Positions 1-6,265 of a DNA stretch of 6,265 nt are shown one piece after another. The stretch spans positions 1 to 6,265 of the forward strand of contig JAGLLQ010000447.1 of NCBI GenBank assembly GCA_023140455.1. The letters run 5' to 3'. Within the stretch, counting starts at the first letter, position 1. Each line of letters begins with the position of its first letter. Under the pieces are notes generated by a model that did not search any database, was not told the DNA's origin, and saw only the letters and a list, made by a program, of their open reading frames with translations. The position numbers were made by a program, and so were the translations under genes. The DNA is from Desulfobacteraceae bacterium. Lineage in GTDB: Bacteria > Desulfobacterota > Desulfobacteria > Desulfobacterales > Desulfobacteraceae.

Positions 1-380
1 TTTCAAAACTTGGTGATTTTGATTTAAAAATGATAGAATTTGCGAAAAATTTTATAAATTATAAAACAAGTTCGCCAGAGCTTGTTTTTATCCATGAGCA
101 GGATAGAGTTTTAATCTTTAAACGTAATAATCTTATATTTGCTTTTAATTTTAATAGTATAAATTCCTTTTCGGATTACACGTTTAATGCTACTCCTGGA
201 AAATATAAAATGGTATTTAACACTGATATGCCCGGCTTTGGTGGTAAGGATAGACTTTATTCTGATCAAGTGCATTTTACAATTGCTGATTCAAAATTAA
301 GCCTTTATCTTCCAACAAGAACTGCCCAGATAATCGCATTAGAGAATGAAACCAAAATTTCTAATAAAACCCAAGAGTAA
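1..380 (+). CDS. glgB: 1,4-alpha-glucan (glycogen) branching enzyme, C-terminal fragment
   Basis: This is the 3' end of a gene that begins outside the window. The reading frame is open back to base 3, so the ATG at 30 is an internal methionine, not a start. The visible ~125 residues match the end of a GH13 branching enzyme of the eukaryote-like type: an upstream LGDFDLKM stretch resembling the L..FD..M helix after the barrel, then the all-beta C-terminal domain with DRVLIFKRNNLIFAFNF, NSFSDY, PGKYKMVFNTD, FGG..R and a final LYLPTRTAQIIAL strand. The family makes alpha-1,6 branches in glycogen by cutting and transferring alpha-1,4 chains in the cytoplasm. The catalytic barrel is not visible, so activity cannot be judged. 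A short polar tail of about 12 residues follows the domain. No hairpin terminator is seen after the stop. Family assignment is fairly certain; the subtype is inferred. Confidence 0.82.
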   Translation, partial: SKLGDFDLKMIEFAKNFINYKTSSPELVFIHEQDRVLIFKRNNLIFAFNFNSINSFSDYTFNATPGKYKMVFNTDMPGFGGKDRLYSDQVHFTIADSKLSLYLPTRTAQIIALENETKISNKTQE

Positions 381-446
381 TTTTTAACCATTACGAATTT
401 ACTTGAAATTTGAGCAAAATATCTCTATGATATTACCTACAGCAGT

Positions 447-472
447 TAATTCAAGGATATGTGTAATTCAAG
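447..472 (+). repeat. 9-base direct repeat TAATTCAAG x2 upstream of the REC-GGDEF-EAL-REC gene
   Basis: TAATTCAAG occurs at 447-455 and again at 464-472, 17 bases apart start to start. The second copy ends three bases before the ATG at 476. A related inverted form, ACTTGAAATT, lies at 401-410. Tandem half-sites in this position could be an operator or part of the leader. The surroundings are AT-rich, so coincidence is possible. The only Shine-Dalgarno-like string before the gene, AAGGA at 453-457, overlaps the end of the first copy and lies unusually far (18 bases) from the start codon. The rest of the 381-475 gap shows no gene and no convincing terminator or promoter. Confidence 0.35.
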
Positions 473-475
473 TTT

Positions 476-2590
476 ATGGATAAAAATATTAAAATATTAA
501 TAGTTGACGATTATACTGCCTCAAGAAATTTTCTTGAGGCAGTTTTAAAAGATGAAGGCTATACAAATTTCATGGGCTTTAGCTCTCCTGAAAAACTATT
601 TAATTCCTTCGAGCAAGATACTGAAATTATTTTATTGGATATTAAACTAATTTATAAACATGGCCGTAAGATAATTACTGATATTAAAAACAATAAAAAT
701 TTTTTTGAGGTTCCAATAGTTATGATAAGCGGAACTGATGATGAATCAGGCCTAAAAAAAGCCTTTGATGCCGGTGCTATTGATTACATTTCAAAACCAG
801 TTAATAAAACAACTCTTCGGGCGAGAATAGAAGCGACACTAAAATTAAAAGAAGAAATTGCAAAACAAAAAGAACTCGCAAGATTTGATCCGTTAACAAA
901 ACTTCCAAACCGTTTGTTTTTTCATGAACAATTGACGTTGGCAATGAAACGTGCTCTGCGAAATAATTTGCAGATAGCTGTATTAGTAGTTGATTTGGAT
1001 CATTTCAAAATGGTCAATGATACCTTTGGTCATTCTGCAGGAGATAAACTGCTTATTGAGATTGCTAAAAGAATGCAGGATTGTGTTAGAGAGACTGATA
1101 CCATTGCAAGAATGAGTGGAGACGAATTTTTTATAATCCTTGAAAATATTGAAAAAAAATCTACAGTTATAGAAATTGTAAATCGGCTGGTGAATTCAGT
1201 TAAAACTCCTTTCGTACTAGGTGAGAATGAAGCTTATGTTGGTTTGAGTATTGGTATAAGCCTGTCTACACCAGATATTACATCTGAAATACTTATTCGA
1301 AACGCTGATATTGCAATGTATGATGTAAAAGAACATGGACGTAATAATTATAAATTTTTTACTGAAAAGATGAATAATTATATCTCCAAAAAAGTTCAAC
1401 TTATTAAATTACTTTATGATGCTCTTGAAAATAATGAATTTGAATTAAATTATCAACCTAAAATAAATATTAAGACAAATAAAATCACTGGAATTGAGGC
1501 TCTTCTGCGATGGAATCATCCAGGAAAAGAATTTATTCCATCAAATGTATTTATTCCTTTTTTAGAAGAGATTGGTTTGATAAATCAAATTGGTGAATGG
1601 GTTCTTAGAAAAGCCTGTGAACAAAATTTAATTTGGCAAAAAAAAGGACTTGCCAAAATTCCTATTTCCATAAATATCTCTCCCATACAATTTCATGACC
1701 CAAAATTATCCACTAAAATCAGGCAAATCTTAAAAGCTACTCAACTTGATCCAAGATTTCTTGAAATCGAAATAAATGAAGGTGTTTTTGTTGTAGATGA
1801 TGATATTGTTAAAAATACCTTGCTAAGTCTTAAAAAATACGGCGTCAATATGATTATAATGGATGATTTCGGTTCTGGGTATTCTTCAATTGGTTATTTG
1901 AAAAAATTTCCAATTGATGCGATTAAAATTGAAAAAACATTTGTCCAAAATATCATAAACAATCCAAGCAATGCTGCTCTGGTTTCAGCTATCGCTGCCA
2001 TGGGGATTGCACTTGAATTAACAAGCGTAATAGCAGTTGGCGTAGAAAATGAATCTCAAATTCCATTTTTAAGACATATGGGTTGTGATTCTTATCAGGG
2101 CTTTCTATCAAGTCCACCAGTATCAGCAGATAAAATTGAAATTTTATTAAAAACTCAATCACAAGATACAGCAAAGGGAACAATCATTTATGGTCATAAT
2201 CATTCTGATTTAAACCTGCATATTCTCTTTGTTGATGATTTCCCCACTAATATTCAAATTGCATTAAAGCTTTTACAAAATTCCGGATATAAAATTGATA
2301 CTGCTGTTGACGGTAAAGAAGCGGTTGAATTGTTCTTAACTCAAGGTCCCTACGATTTAATTTTTATGGATCTTCAAATGCCTAAATTCGATGGGTATGA
2401 AGCTACAAAAAAAATACGTGAATCTGAAAAGAACTCCCGCGTCCCGATTATTGCCATGACTGCATATGATATGGAAGGAGTAAAGGATCGTTGTCTATCT
2501 GCTGGTATGGATGATTTTATTGCCAAACCTTTTAGATTAAAAGATTTTAATATTATTGTTGAAAAATGGAAGAAAACTTTTTCTAAGTAA
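476..2590 (+). CDS. REC-GGDEF-EAL-REC c-di-GMP signalling protein (probable response-regulator diguanylate cyclase with a substituted EAL site)
   Basis: A 704-residue cytosolic protein with no signal peptide or membrane segment. Order: receiver 1 (about 5-122; D11, D12, likely phospho-acceptor D55, S85, K107), a short charged helix, GGDEF (about 133-295; D173LDHFK, SGDEF at 214-218, I-site RETD at 205-208), EAL (about 308-560; EALLRW from 341, N400, E432/E435, D463/D464, K484, Q541), and receiver 2 (about 581-700; D587, D588, phospho-acceptor D632 in MDLQMP, T662, K684). GGDEF domains make c-di-GMP from two GTP and EAL domains cleave it to pGpG. SGDEF is a variant usually compatible with activity. 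In the EAL domain the family's AEGVE reads AVGVE, so the residue aligned with the catalytic-base glutamate is V521, and KID reads KIE; hydrolysis is therefore doubtful, and the domain may instead bind c-di-GMP or regulate. Receiver 1 is divergent after D55 (no MP pair), while receiver 2 resembles those of hybrid histidine kinases. The start at 476 is fixed by an in-frame stop at 464-466, though ribosome-binding sequence is weak. The domain calls are firm; net activity is inferred. Confidence 0.93.
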   Translation: MDKNIKILIVDDYTASRNFLEAVLKDEGYTNFMGFSSPEKLFNSFEQDTEIILLDIKLIYKHGRKIITDIKNNKNFFEVPIVMISGTDDESGLKKAFDAGAIDYISKPVNKTTLRARIEATLKLKEEIAKQKELARFDPLTKLPNRLFFHEQLTLAMKRALRNNLQIAVLVVDLDHFKMVNDTFGHSAGDKLLIEIAKRMQDCVRETDTIARMSGDEFFIILENIEKKSTVIEIVNRLVNSVKTPFVLGENEAYVGLSIGISLSTPDITSEILIRNADIAMYDVKEHGRNNYKFFTEKMNNYISKKVQLIKLLYDALENNEFELNYQPKINIKTNKITGIEALLRWNHPGKEFIPSNVFIPFLEEIGLINQIGEWVLRKACEQNLIWQKKGLAKIPISINISPIQFHDPKLSTKIRQILKATQLDPRFLEIEINEGVFVVDDDIVKNTLLSLKKYGVNMIIMDDFGSGYSSIGYLKKFPIDAIKIEKTFVQNIINNPSNAALVSAIAAMGIALELTSVIAVGVENESQIPFLRHMGCDSYQGFLSSPPVSADKIEILLKTQSQDTAKGTIIYGHNHSDLNLHILFVDDFPTNIQIALKLLQNSGYKIDTAVDGKEAVELFLTQGPYDLIFMDLQMPKFDGYEATKKIRESEKNSRVPIIAMTAYDMEGVKDRCLSAGMDDFIAKPFRLKDFNIIVEKWKKTFSK
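515..543. repeat. Perfect 14-base inverted repeat (hairpin) within the start of the REC-GGDEF-EAL-REC gene
   Basis: ACTGCCTCAAGAAA and its exact reverse complement are separated by one T. In RNA this can fold as a 12-base-pair stem with a 5-base loop (AAUUU), about half G/C, followed directly by UUU and then AAAA. It begins 39 bases after the A of the start codon and is in frame, encoding residues 14-23 of receiver 1 (helix 1). It could slow early translation, act as a weak attenuator or affect mRNA stability, or be a symmetric protein-binding site. The structure is seen in the sequence; any function is inference. Confidence 0.6.
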
Positions 2591-2684
2591 TTTTTCGAAT
2601 TTTTTACCTTGTTAAAAATAAGTAAATTAGTTAAACTTTCTATATGATTATTAAAGATTCCATTATTTTTATTACCTTAATACT

Positions 2685-3968
2685 ATGAAACTTTTTGATA
2701 GAGTTCTTGCATTAGGAAACCTTGTAGGTCTTGCAGAGATGGCATATATCGAAGCTGACTGTGACCTGAATATACTAACATGGAATGCCGGTGCTGTTAA
2801 ACTTTTTGGGTATTCTGAACAAGAAGCAATGTCCAGAACCATGGATATGTTGGTTCCAATAAATAAAGATGAATTGTTAAAATGTGTAAAACCTGAAGAA
2901 ATCACTAAAAGTATTCTTAATGAAAATGGTGAAAAAATTTGGTATGATTTTTTTATTACCCCAATTGTAAGCTTGAAAGGCGAGACTCTCGGGGTTTCTC
3001 TGTTAGTAAAAGACATATCAAAAGAAATTCAAATGGATTCTGATCTAAGTGAATACAGAAAACAACTCCAACAAATATATGAATTTGCCCCTGTGGGAAT
3101 TTATAAAGCTGATTTTGAAGGAAATTTCACACTTGCTAATTCTGAATTTGCGTGGATGTTAGGATATGATTCCATAAATGTCCTTATCAAAAAAAATAAA
3201 AAAAATTTCTTTAGTATGTTTACAGATAAAGAAAAGGCAAACGAATTTAGATATTCTTTAAAAGAAACTGATCAGGTAAATCGGTTCCGTTGCCAGCTTA
3301 ATAAAAAAAATGGATCTTCCTTATGGACACTTTCCTATGCAAAACTTGTTCGTGACAAAGAGAATCGGGATGCCGGGTTTAATGGTTTTTCTATTGATAT
3401 TAGTGAAACTATCCGTGCCGAGAATGCTCTCAAAGAAGCCAATGAAAAATTAATGCTTTTATCAGTTCAAGATGGTTTAACAAAAATACCTAATAGAAGA
3501 AAATTTGATGACTTTTTATTGAATGAATGGGCAAGGCACAGCCGTGATAAGAATGAAATTGCAGTAATAATATGTGATATTGATTTTTTTAAATATTATA
3601 ACGATACTTATGGACATCAGGAAGGTGACGATTGCCTGATAAAAGTTGCTGAAGCTATTAAAAACAGTGTTTTCCGTCCTACTGATCTTGCAGCACGTTA
3701 TGGAGGAGAAGAATTTTCTGTTGTATTGCCACAAACAAATGCTACAGGAGCTTTAAAAGTTGCTCAAAATCTAAATAAATGTATTGAAAATCTTAAACTT
3801 CCTCACAAAAGTTCAAAAGTTGCTGACTATGTTACTTTAAGCGTTGGAGCATCCAGTACTATTCCAAATGATAATATATCTTTTGAAGATTTATTGCTTA
3901 GAGCAGATGAAGCTCTTTATAAGGCAAAAGAAACCGGACGTAATAAAGCAGTTTATAAACCAATTTAA
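2685..3968 (+). CDS. PAS-PAS-GGDEF diguanylate cyclase
   Basis: A 427-residue cytosolic sensor enzyme with no membrane segment. PAS 1 spans about 14-112 (WNAGAVKLFGYS near 33-44, ending in a VKDIS strand), followed by a helical linker. PAS 2 spans about 127-243 (FAPVGIYKAD, NSEFAWMLGY, ending in FSIDIS). A signalling helix at about 243-260 leads into the GGDEF domain (about 261-427). That domain has the family features intact: DGLTKIPNRR, D298 and D300 in DIDFFK, YND..GH..GD at 305-315, GGEEF at 340-344, and an RPTD product-inhibition site at 331-334. It should therefore make c-di-GMP from GTP with feedback inhibition. The PAS ligand cannot be read from the sequence. The ATG at 2685 is preceded by an in-frame stop at 2652-2654 but lacks a clear ribosome-binding site; a later ATG at 2739 is possible but would cut into the start of PAS 1. 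The gene follows the REC-GGDEF-EAL-REC gene by 94 AT-rich bases and precedes the hydrolase by 17, so it is probably co-transcribed with the latter. Confidence 0.93.
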   Translation: MKLFDRVLALGNLVGLAEMAYIEADCDLNILTWNAGAVKLFGYSEQEAMSRTMDMLVPINKDELLKCVKPEEITKSILNENGEKIWYDFFITPIVSLKGETLGVSLLVKDISKEIQMDSDLSEYRKQLQQIYEFAPVGIYKADFEGNFTLANSEFAWMLGYDSINVLIKKNKKNFFSMFTDKEKANEFRYSLKETDQVNRFRCQLNKKNGSSLWTLSYAKLVRDKENRDAGFNGFSIDISETIRAENALKEANEKLMLLSVQDGLTKIPNRRKFDDFLLNEWARHSRDKNEIAVIICDIDFFKYYNDTYGHQEGDDCLIKVAEAIKNSVFRPTDLAARYGGEEFSVVLPQTNATGALKVAQNLNKCIENLKLPHKSSKVADYVTLSVGASSTIPNDNISFEDLLLRADEALYKAKETGRNKAVYKPI

Positions 3969-3985
3969 CCTTATGTGAATTAAAA

Positions 3986-4894
3986 GTGCAAACCCCTTTT
4001 ATATACAATTATTTTACAAGTCACGATTCTTTAAAAATCAGATATGGTTATACTGATATTAAAGAATTGAATTCAAAGGGTATTATTCTGCTGCTGCATG
4101 GCAGGGCAGAATTTATAGAAAAGTATAACGAAGTAGCAATTTTTCTGAATAATAAAGGATATGATGTTATCAGTTTTGACTGGAGAGGGCAGGGACTTTC
4201 AGAACGACAAACAGATAATAGAAAGAAAGGCTATGTTAAAGATTTTAATGATTATTTATTAGATTTAAAATTTTTTTTTGAAACCATTATTAAACCAAAA
4301 AATAAGGATATTTTTTTATTATCGCATTCAATGGGCGGGCATATTGCTTTAAGATTTTTGCATGATTACCCACACTTTATTAAAAAAGCTGTTTTTGCAT
4401 CTCCCATGTTTGATATCAAAACTTTTCTATTCTCGCGAGTAATAACTCGAGCATTAACCCAGAAAGCTTGTAAAGCTGGATTTTCAGAATATTTTGTACT
4501 TGGGGGAAAAAAATATGATTCAACACACTCAAAGTTAAAAAAAAATATTTTAAGTCATGATTTCAAAAAATTCAGTATTCAGGCAAATGAAATAGAAAAA
4601 AATCCTGATCTGGCTTTAGGTGGAGCAACCTGGGGATGGTTAAATGCTGCTTATAAATCAATTGATATAGTCATGGAAGATGATTATGGATCAACAATTA
4701 CAACACCTGTTTTAATTATAAATGCACAAAAAGATAAACTGGTAAGAAAAAAAAGCCAGGAAAAGATATATAACCGCCTTCCAATTTGTTCTTATGTATC
4801 AATAGAAAATGCGTTCCATGAAATTATGTTTGAAACGAAAGAGATCAGAGATACTTTTTGGAGTCATTTTGATAGATTTATTAATTCTTCGTAA
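3986..4894 (+). CDS. Alpha/beta hydrolase, lysophospholipase L2 / monoacylglycerol lipase-like (Hydrolase_4)
   Basis: A 302-residue serine hydrolase of the PldB/monoglyceride-lipase group, without a signal peptide, so probably cytosolic. Visible features: LLLHGRAEFIEKY (oxyanion HG at 38-39), FDWRGQGLSER (64-74), nucleophile elbow SHSMGG (113-118) with S115, a TWGWLNAAYKS stretch (215-225) typical of this group, acid D250 in NAQKDKLV, and H278 in ENAFHEI. Family members hydrolyse lysophospholipids or monoacylglycerols; the true substrate cannot be told. The elbow begins with Ser instead of the usual Gly (GHSMGG), a mild variation with the triad complete. The start is a GTG at 3986, because there is no ATG near the N-terminus and the first strand begins soon after; no clear ribosome-binding site precedes it. 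It lies 17 bases after the diguanylate cyclase, suggesting one operon. Its last 14 bases overlap the end of the opposing protease gene. It carries nine-base homopolymers at 4271-4279 (T) and 4537-4545 (A). Confidence 0.87.
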   Translation: MQTPFIYNYFTSHDSLKIRYGYTDIKELNSKGIILLLHGRAEFIEKYNEVAIFLNNKGYDVISFDWRGQGLSERQTDNRKKGYVKDFNDYLLDLKFFFETIIKPKNKDIFLLSHSMGGHIALRFLHDYPHFIKKAVFASPMFDIKTFLFSRVITRALTQKACKAGFSEYFVLGGKKYDSTHSKLKKNILSHDFKKFSIQANEIEKNPDLALGGATWGWLNAAYKSIDIVMEDDYGSTITTPVLIINAQKDKLVRKKSQEKIYNRLPICSYVSIENAFHEIMFETKEIRDTFWSHFDRFINSS

Positions 4895-6134
4895 AATCTT
4901 TTAATGCCTCTATCCTGCTTAGTACAGGCGGATGGGAATAATTTAGAAAAACAAAAAAAGGGTGGGGGGTGAGATTTGAAAGATTATTTACAGATAATTT
5001 CTTAAGAGCATTAACCAAAGACTTTTCACTTCCTAGTGTTTCAAACGCAAATTTGTCAGCTGCAAATTCATTTTTTCTTGATGAAATCTGCATTAAAATA
5101 GAAAGAAAAAAATCAATTGGGGAATATAGCATTCCAAAAAAAATTAAACCTGCATAAATAGAAATTTCATTCATTGAAAAAGCATCAAAAAGTCCTTTAT
5201 AGGAAATAAAAAAAGATAAAAGATAAAATACAATTCCCATCTGTAAAATCGCTATACTTAAATTTTTTATAATATGCTTTTTTTTGAAATGCCCCATTTC
5301 ATGTGCTAGCACAGAAACCAATTCATTTGTAGTATGGTCCTTGATTAATGTATCAAAAAGGACAATTCTTTTAGTTTTTCCAAATCCTGTAAAAAAGGCA
5401 TTTGATTTTGTACTTCTTTTTGAACCATCCATAATAAAAATATTATCTAAAGCAAAGTTTATGGATTCAGCATATTTAAAAATTGCATCACGCAGGTTTC
5501 CTGTTTGAAGAGGTGTAAATTTATTGAATAAAGGTAGAATCCAGGTGGGTACAATATATTGTATAATTAAAATAAAACAGGTAGTAGTTGCCCAACAGAT
5601 AAACCATGCATTTACCCCTGCATATTCAAAAAATATTAATATTATTGAAAGAAGAATTCCACCAATAAGACTTGATAATATTATGGTTTTAACAGTATCA
5701 ATAAAGAAAAGCACAGGTTTGGTTTTATTAAATCCAAATCGTTCTTCAATAATAAAAGTTGAATAGATATTAAAGGGAATAGATAGAATGAATTTTGAAA
5801 TTCCAAGGATAAAAATATATAAAAGACCTGTAGTAATAGTATTAAATTCAAATGACCTGACAAAAGAATCTAACATTGGAAATCCATCAAAAAACCAGAA
5901 CATTAATAGAATAACAATATCAAAGAAAGATGAAATTTGTCCAAATTTAGTTGTTGCCTTCAGATATTTTTGTGATTTTTTGTATTGATCTTGATTATAA
6001 AAATTTTGAAATTCAGCCGGCAAAGCATCCTTAATATTTTTTATATTCAAATGATCTGCAAAAATATTAAGGAAAAAGTCACCAAAAAGTGCGGCTAAAA
6101 TCACAATTGTGATAATATTGGAAGAAAAATACAT
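4881..6134 (-). CDS. M48 family zinc metalloprotease, Ste24 (CAAX prenyl protease 1)-like integral membrane protein
   Basis: A 417-residue membrane peptidase of normal Ste24 length. About seven hydrophobic segments are visible: near 5-27, 66-88, 100-122, 148-170, 176-200, 293-312 and 324-348. The zinc site is HEMGH at 278-282 with the third ligand E356 in RKNEFAADKFA. The C-terminus carries the Ste24 signature SNLTPHP..V..NYSHPPVLSRIEAL (386-411), which separates it from the shorter HtpX proteases. Eukaryotic Ste24 trims prenylated CAAX proteins in the ER membrane. Bacteria lack that substrate, and the bacterial members are thought to act in inner-membrane protein quality control; the substrate here is unknown. 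The start at 6134 gives a normal N-terminal membrane helix, but no strong ribosome-binding site precedes it. It lies 24 bases after the IHF-like gene on the same strand, so the two are probably co-transcribed. Its 3' end overlaps the opposing hydrolase gene by 14 bases. Confidence 0.92.
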   Translation of the reverse strand: MYFSSNIITIVILAALFGDFFLNIFADHLNIKNIKDALPAEFQNFYNQDQYKKSQKYLKATTKFGQISSFFDIVILLMFWFFDGFPMLDSFVRSFEFNTITTGLLYIFILGISKFILSIPFNIYSTFIIEERFGFNKTKPVLFFIDTVKTIILSSLIGGILLSIILIFFEYAGVNAWFICWATTTCFILIIQYIVPTWILPLFNKFTPLQTGNLRDAIFKYAESINFALDNIFIMDGSKRSTKSNAFFTGFGKTKRIVLFDTLIKDHTTNELVSVLAHEMGHFKKKHIIKNLSIAILQMGIVFYLLSFFISYKGLFDAFSMNEISIYAGLIFFGMLYSPIDFFLSILMQISSRKNEFAADKFAFETLGSEKSLVNALKKLSVNNLSNLTPHPFFVFLNYSHPPVLSRIEALKDFTKN

Positions 6135-6158
6135 TTATAGTATAAATATAATGATAGG

Positions 6159-6265
6159 TTAATTTAAATTATTGATCGTTTTTCTGAGGTGTCCTGAGCA
6201 TTTGAATGTCACAACTCTTCTTTCAGCGAGCGTCATTTCTTTATTTGTTGCTGGGTTTCTGCCCT
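6159..6265 (-). CDS. HU/IHF-family DNA-binding protein (IHF-alpha-like), C-terminal fragment
   Basis: Reading the - strand from the right edge, an open frame of 34 complete codons ends at a TAA (6161-6159). It translates as GRNPATNKEMTLAERR, then VVTFKCSGHLRKT, then INNLN. This is the end of an HU/IHF protein: the GRNP tip of the beta arm, whose proline intercalates into DNA and bends it, followed by the last strand (RRVVTF) and the C-terminal helix start (LR). The RRVVTF..S..LR form is closer to the IHF alpha subunit than to HU, but the N-terminal half lies outside the window, so ihfA is not assigned. IHF bends DNA in recombination, replication and sigma-54 transcription. The gene is too short for ordinary ORF cut-offs here. 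It lies immediately upstream of the Ste24-like gene. Confidence 0.85.
   Translation of the reverse strand, partial: GRNPATNKEMTLAERRVVTFKCSGHLRKTINNLN

Noticed and set aside
30..380. A complete small protein starting at the ATG at 30
   Set aside because: The frame is open to the left edge and the residues before the ATG continue the branching-enzyme similarity, so this is the end of a larger gene.
381..475. c-di-GMP riboswitch (GEMM class) before the c-di-GMP gene
   Set aside because: The gap is only 95 bases and AT-rich, and lacks the paired G/C-containing helices and tetraloop motifs expected of that class.
2571..2606. Possible terminator after the REC-GGDEF-EAL-REC gene (AGAAAA/TTTTCT and later T runs)
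   Set aside because: The potential stem is six A/T-dominated pairs with a two-base loop and no G/C core, so it is not a credible intrinsic terminator.
2609..2637. Possible sigma-70 promoter before the diguanylate cyclase: TTGTTA, 17 bases, TAAACT
   Set aside because: Each box matches the consensus at only four of six positions, which is expected often in such AT-rich DNA. The rest of the 94-base gap shows no other signal.
2672..3016. A 114-codon open frame on the - strand opposite the PAS-PAS-GGDEF gene
   Set aside because: It lies inside the PAS 1 coding region, its translation resembles no family I know, and the + strand gene is strongly supported. It is a shadow frame.
4969..5988. Several + strand open frames of 62-80 codons opposite the Ste24-like gene
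   Set aside because: They are antisense to a well-supported membrane protease and show no family features or ribosome-binding sites.

Overview
The window is AT-rich chromosomal DNA with five recognisable gene products and one further partial gene at its right edge. The protein types suggest an anaerobic deltaproteobacterium of the Desulfobacterota, perhaps a Desulfobacteraceae relative. The pointers are an IHF-alpha-like C-terminus ending in a TFKCSG..R motif, a bacterial Ste24-type protease, a branching enzyme with a eukaryote-like C-terminal domain, and many multi-domain c-di-GMP proteins with PAS and REC inputs. This placement is inference from protein flavour, not a search. There is no rRNA, tRNA, CRISPR array, insertion sequence or phage gene.

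Layout on the + strand: the last ~125 residues of a glycogen branching enzyme (1-380); a 95-base gap with a 9-base direct repeat (381-475); a REC-GGDEF-EAL-REC c-di-GMP protein of 704 aa (476-2590), with a perfect 14-base inverted repeat early in its coding sequence; a 94-base AT-rich gap; a PAS-PAS-GGDEF diguanylate cyclase of 427 aa (2685-3968); and, 17 bases later, a PldB/monoacylglycerol-lipase-like alpha/beta hydrolase (3986-4894). On the - strand, running towards these, are the C-terminus of an HU/IHF-family DNA-binding protein (6159-6265, cut by the window edge) and, 24 bases downstream of it, a Ste24-type CAAX-protease homologue (6134-4881). The stop codons of the hydrolase and the protease genes interlock, giving a 14-base tail-to-tail overlap.

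How they may work together: the two consecutive regulators look like a c-di-GMP module. The cyclase has an intact GGEEF site and I-site and senses through two PAS domains. The REC-GGDEF-EAL-REC protein keeps its cyclase motif (SGDEF) and I-site, but its EAL domain has valine where the family has the catalytic-base glutamate, so it may not degrade c-di-GMP. Its two receivers suggest control by one or two phosphorelays whose histidine kinase is not in the window. The hydrolase may be co-transcribed with the cyclase. The IHF-like and protease genes form a separate opposing unit. I see no clearly new system. The points most worth a second look are the substituted EAL site within a receiver-bracketed protein and the intragenic palindrome at its start.
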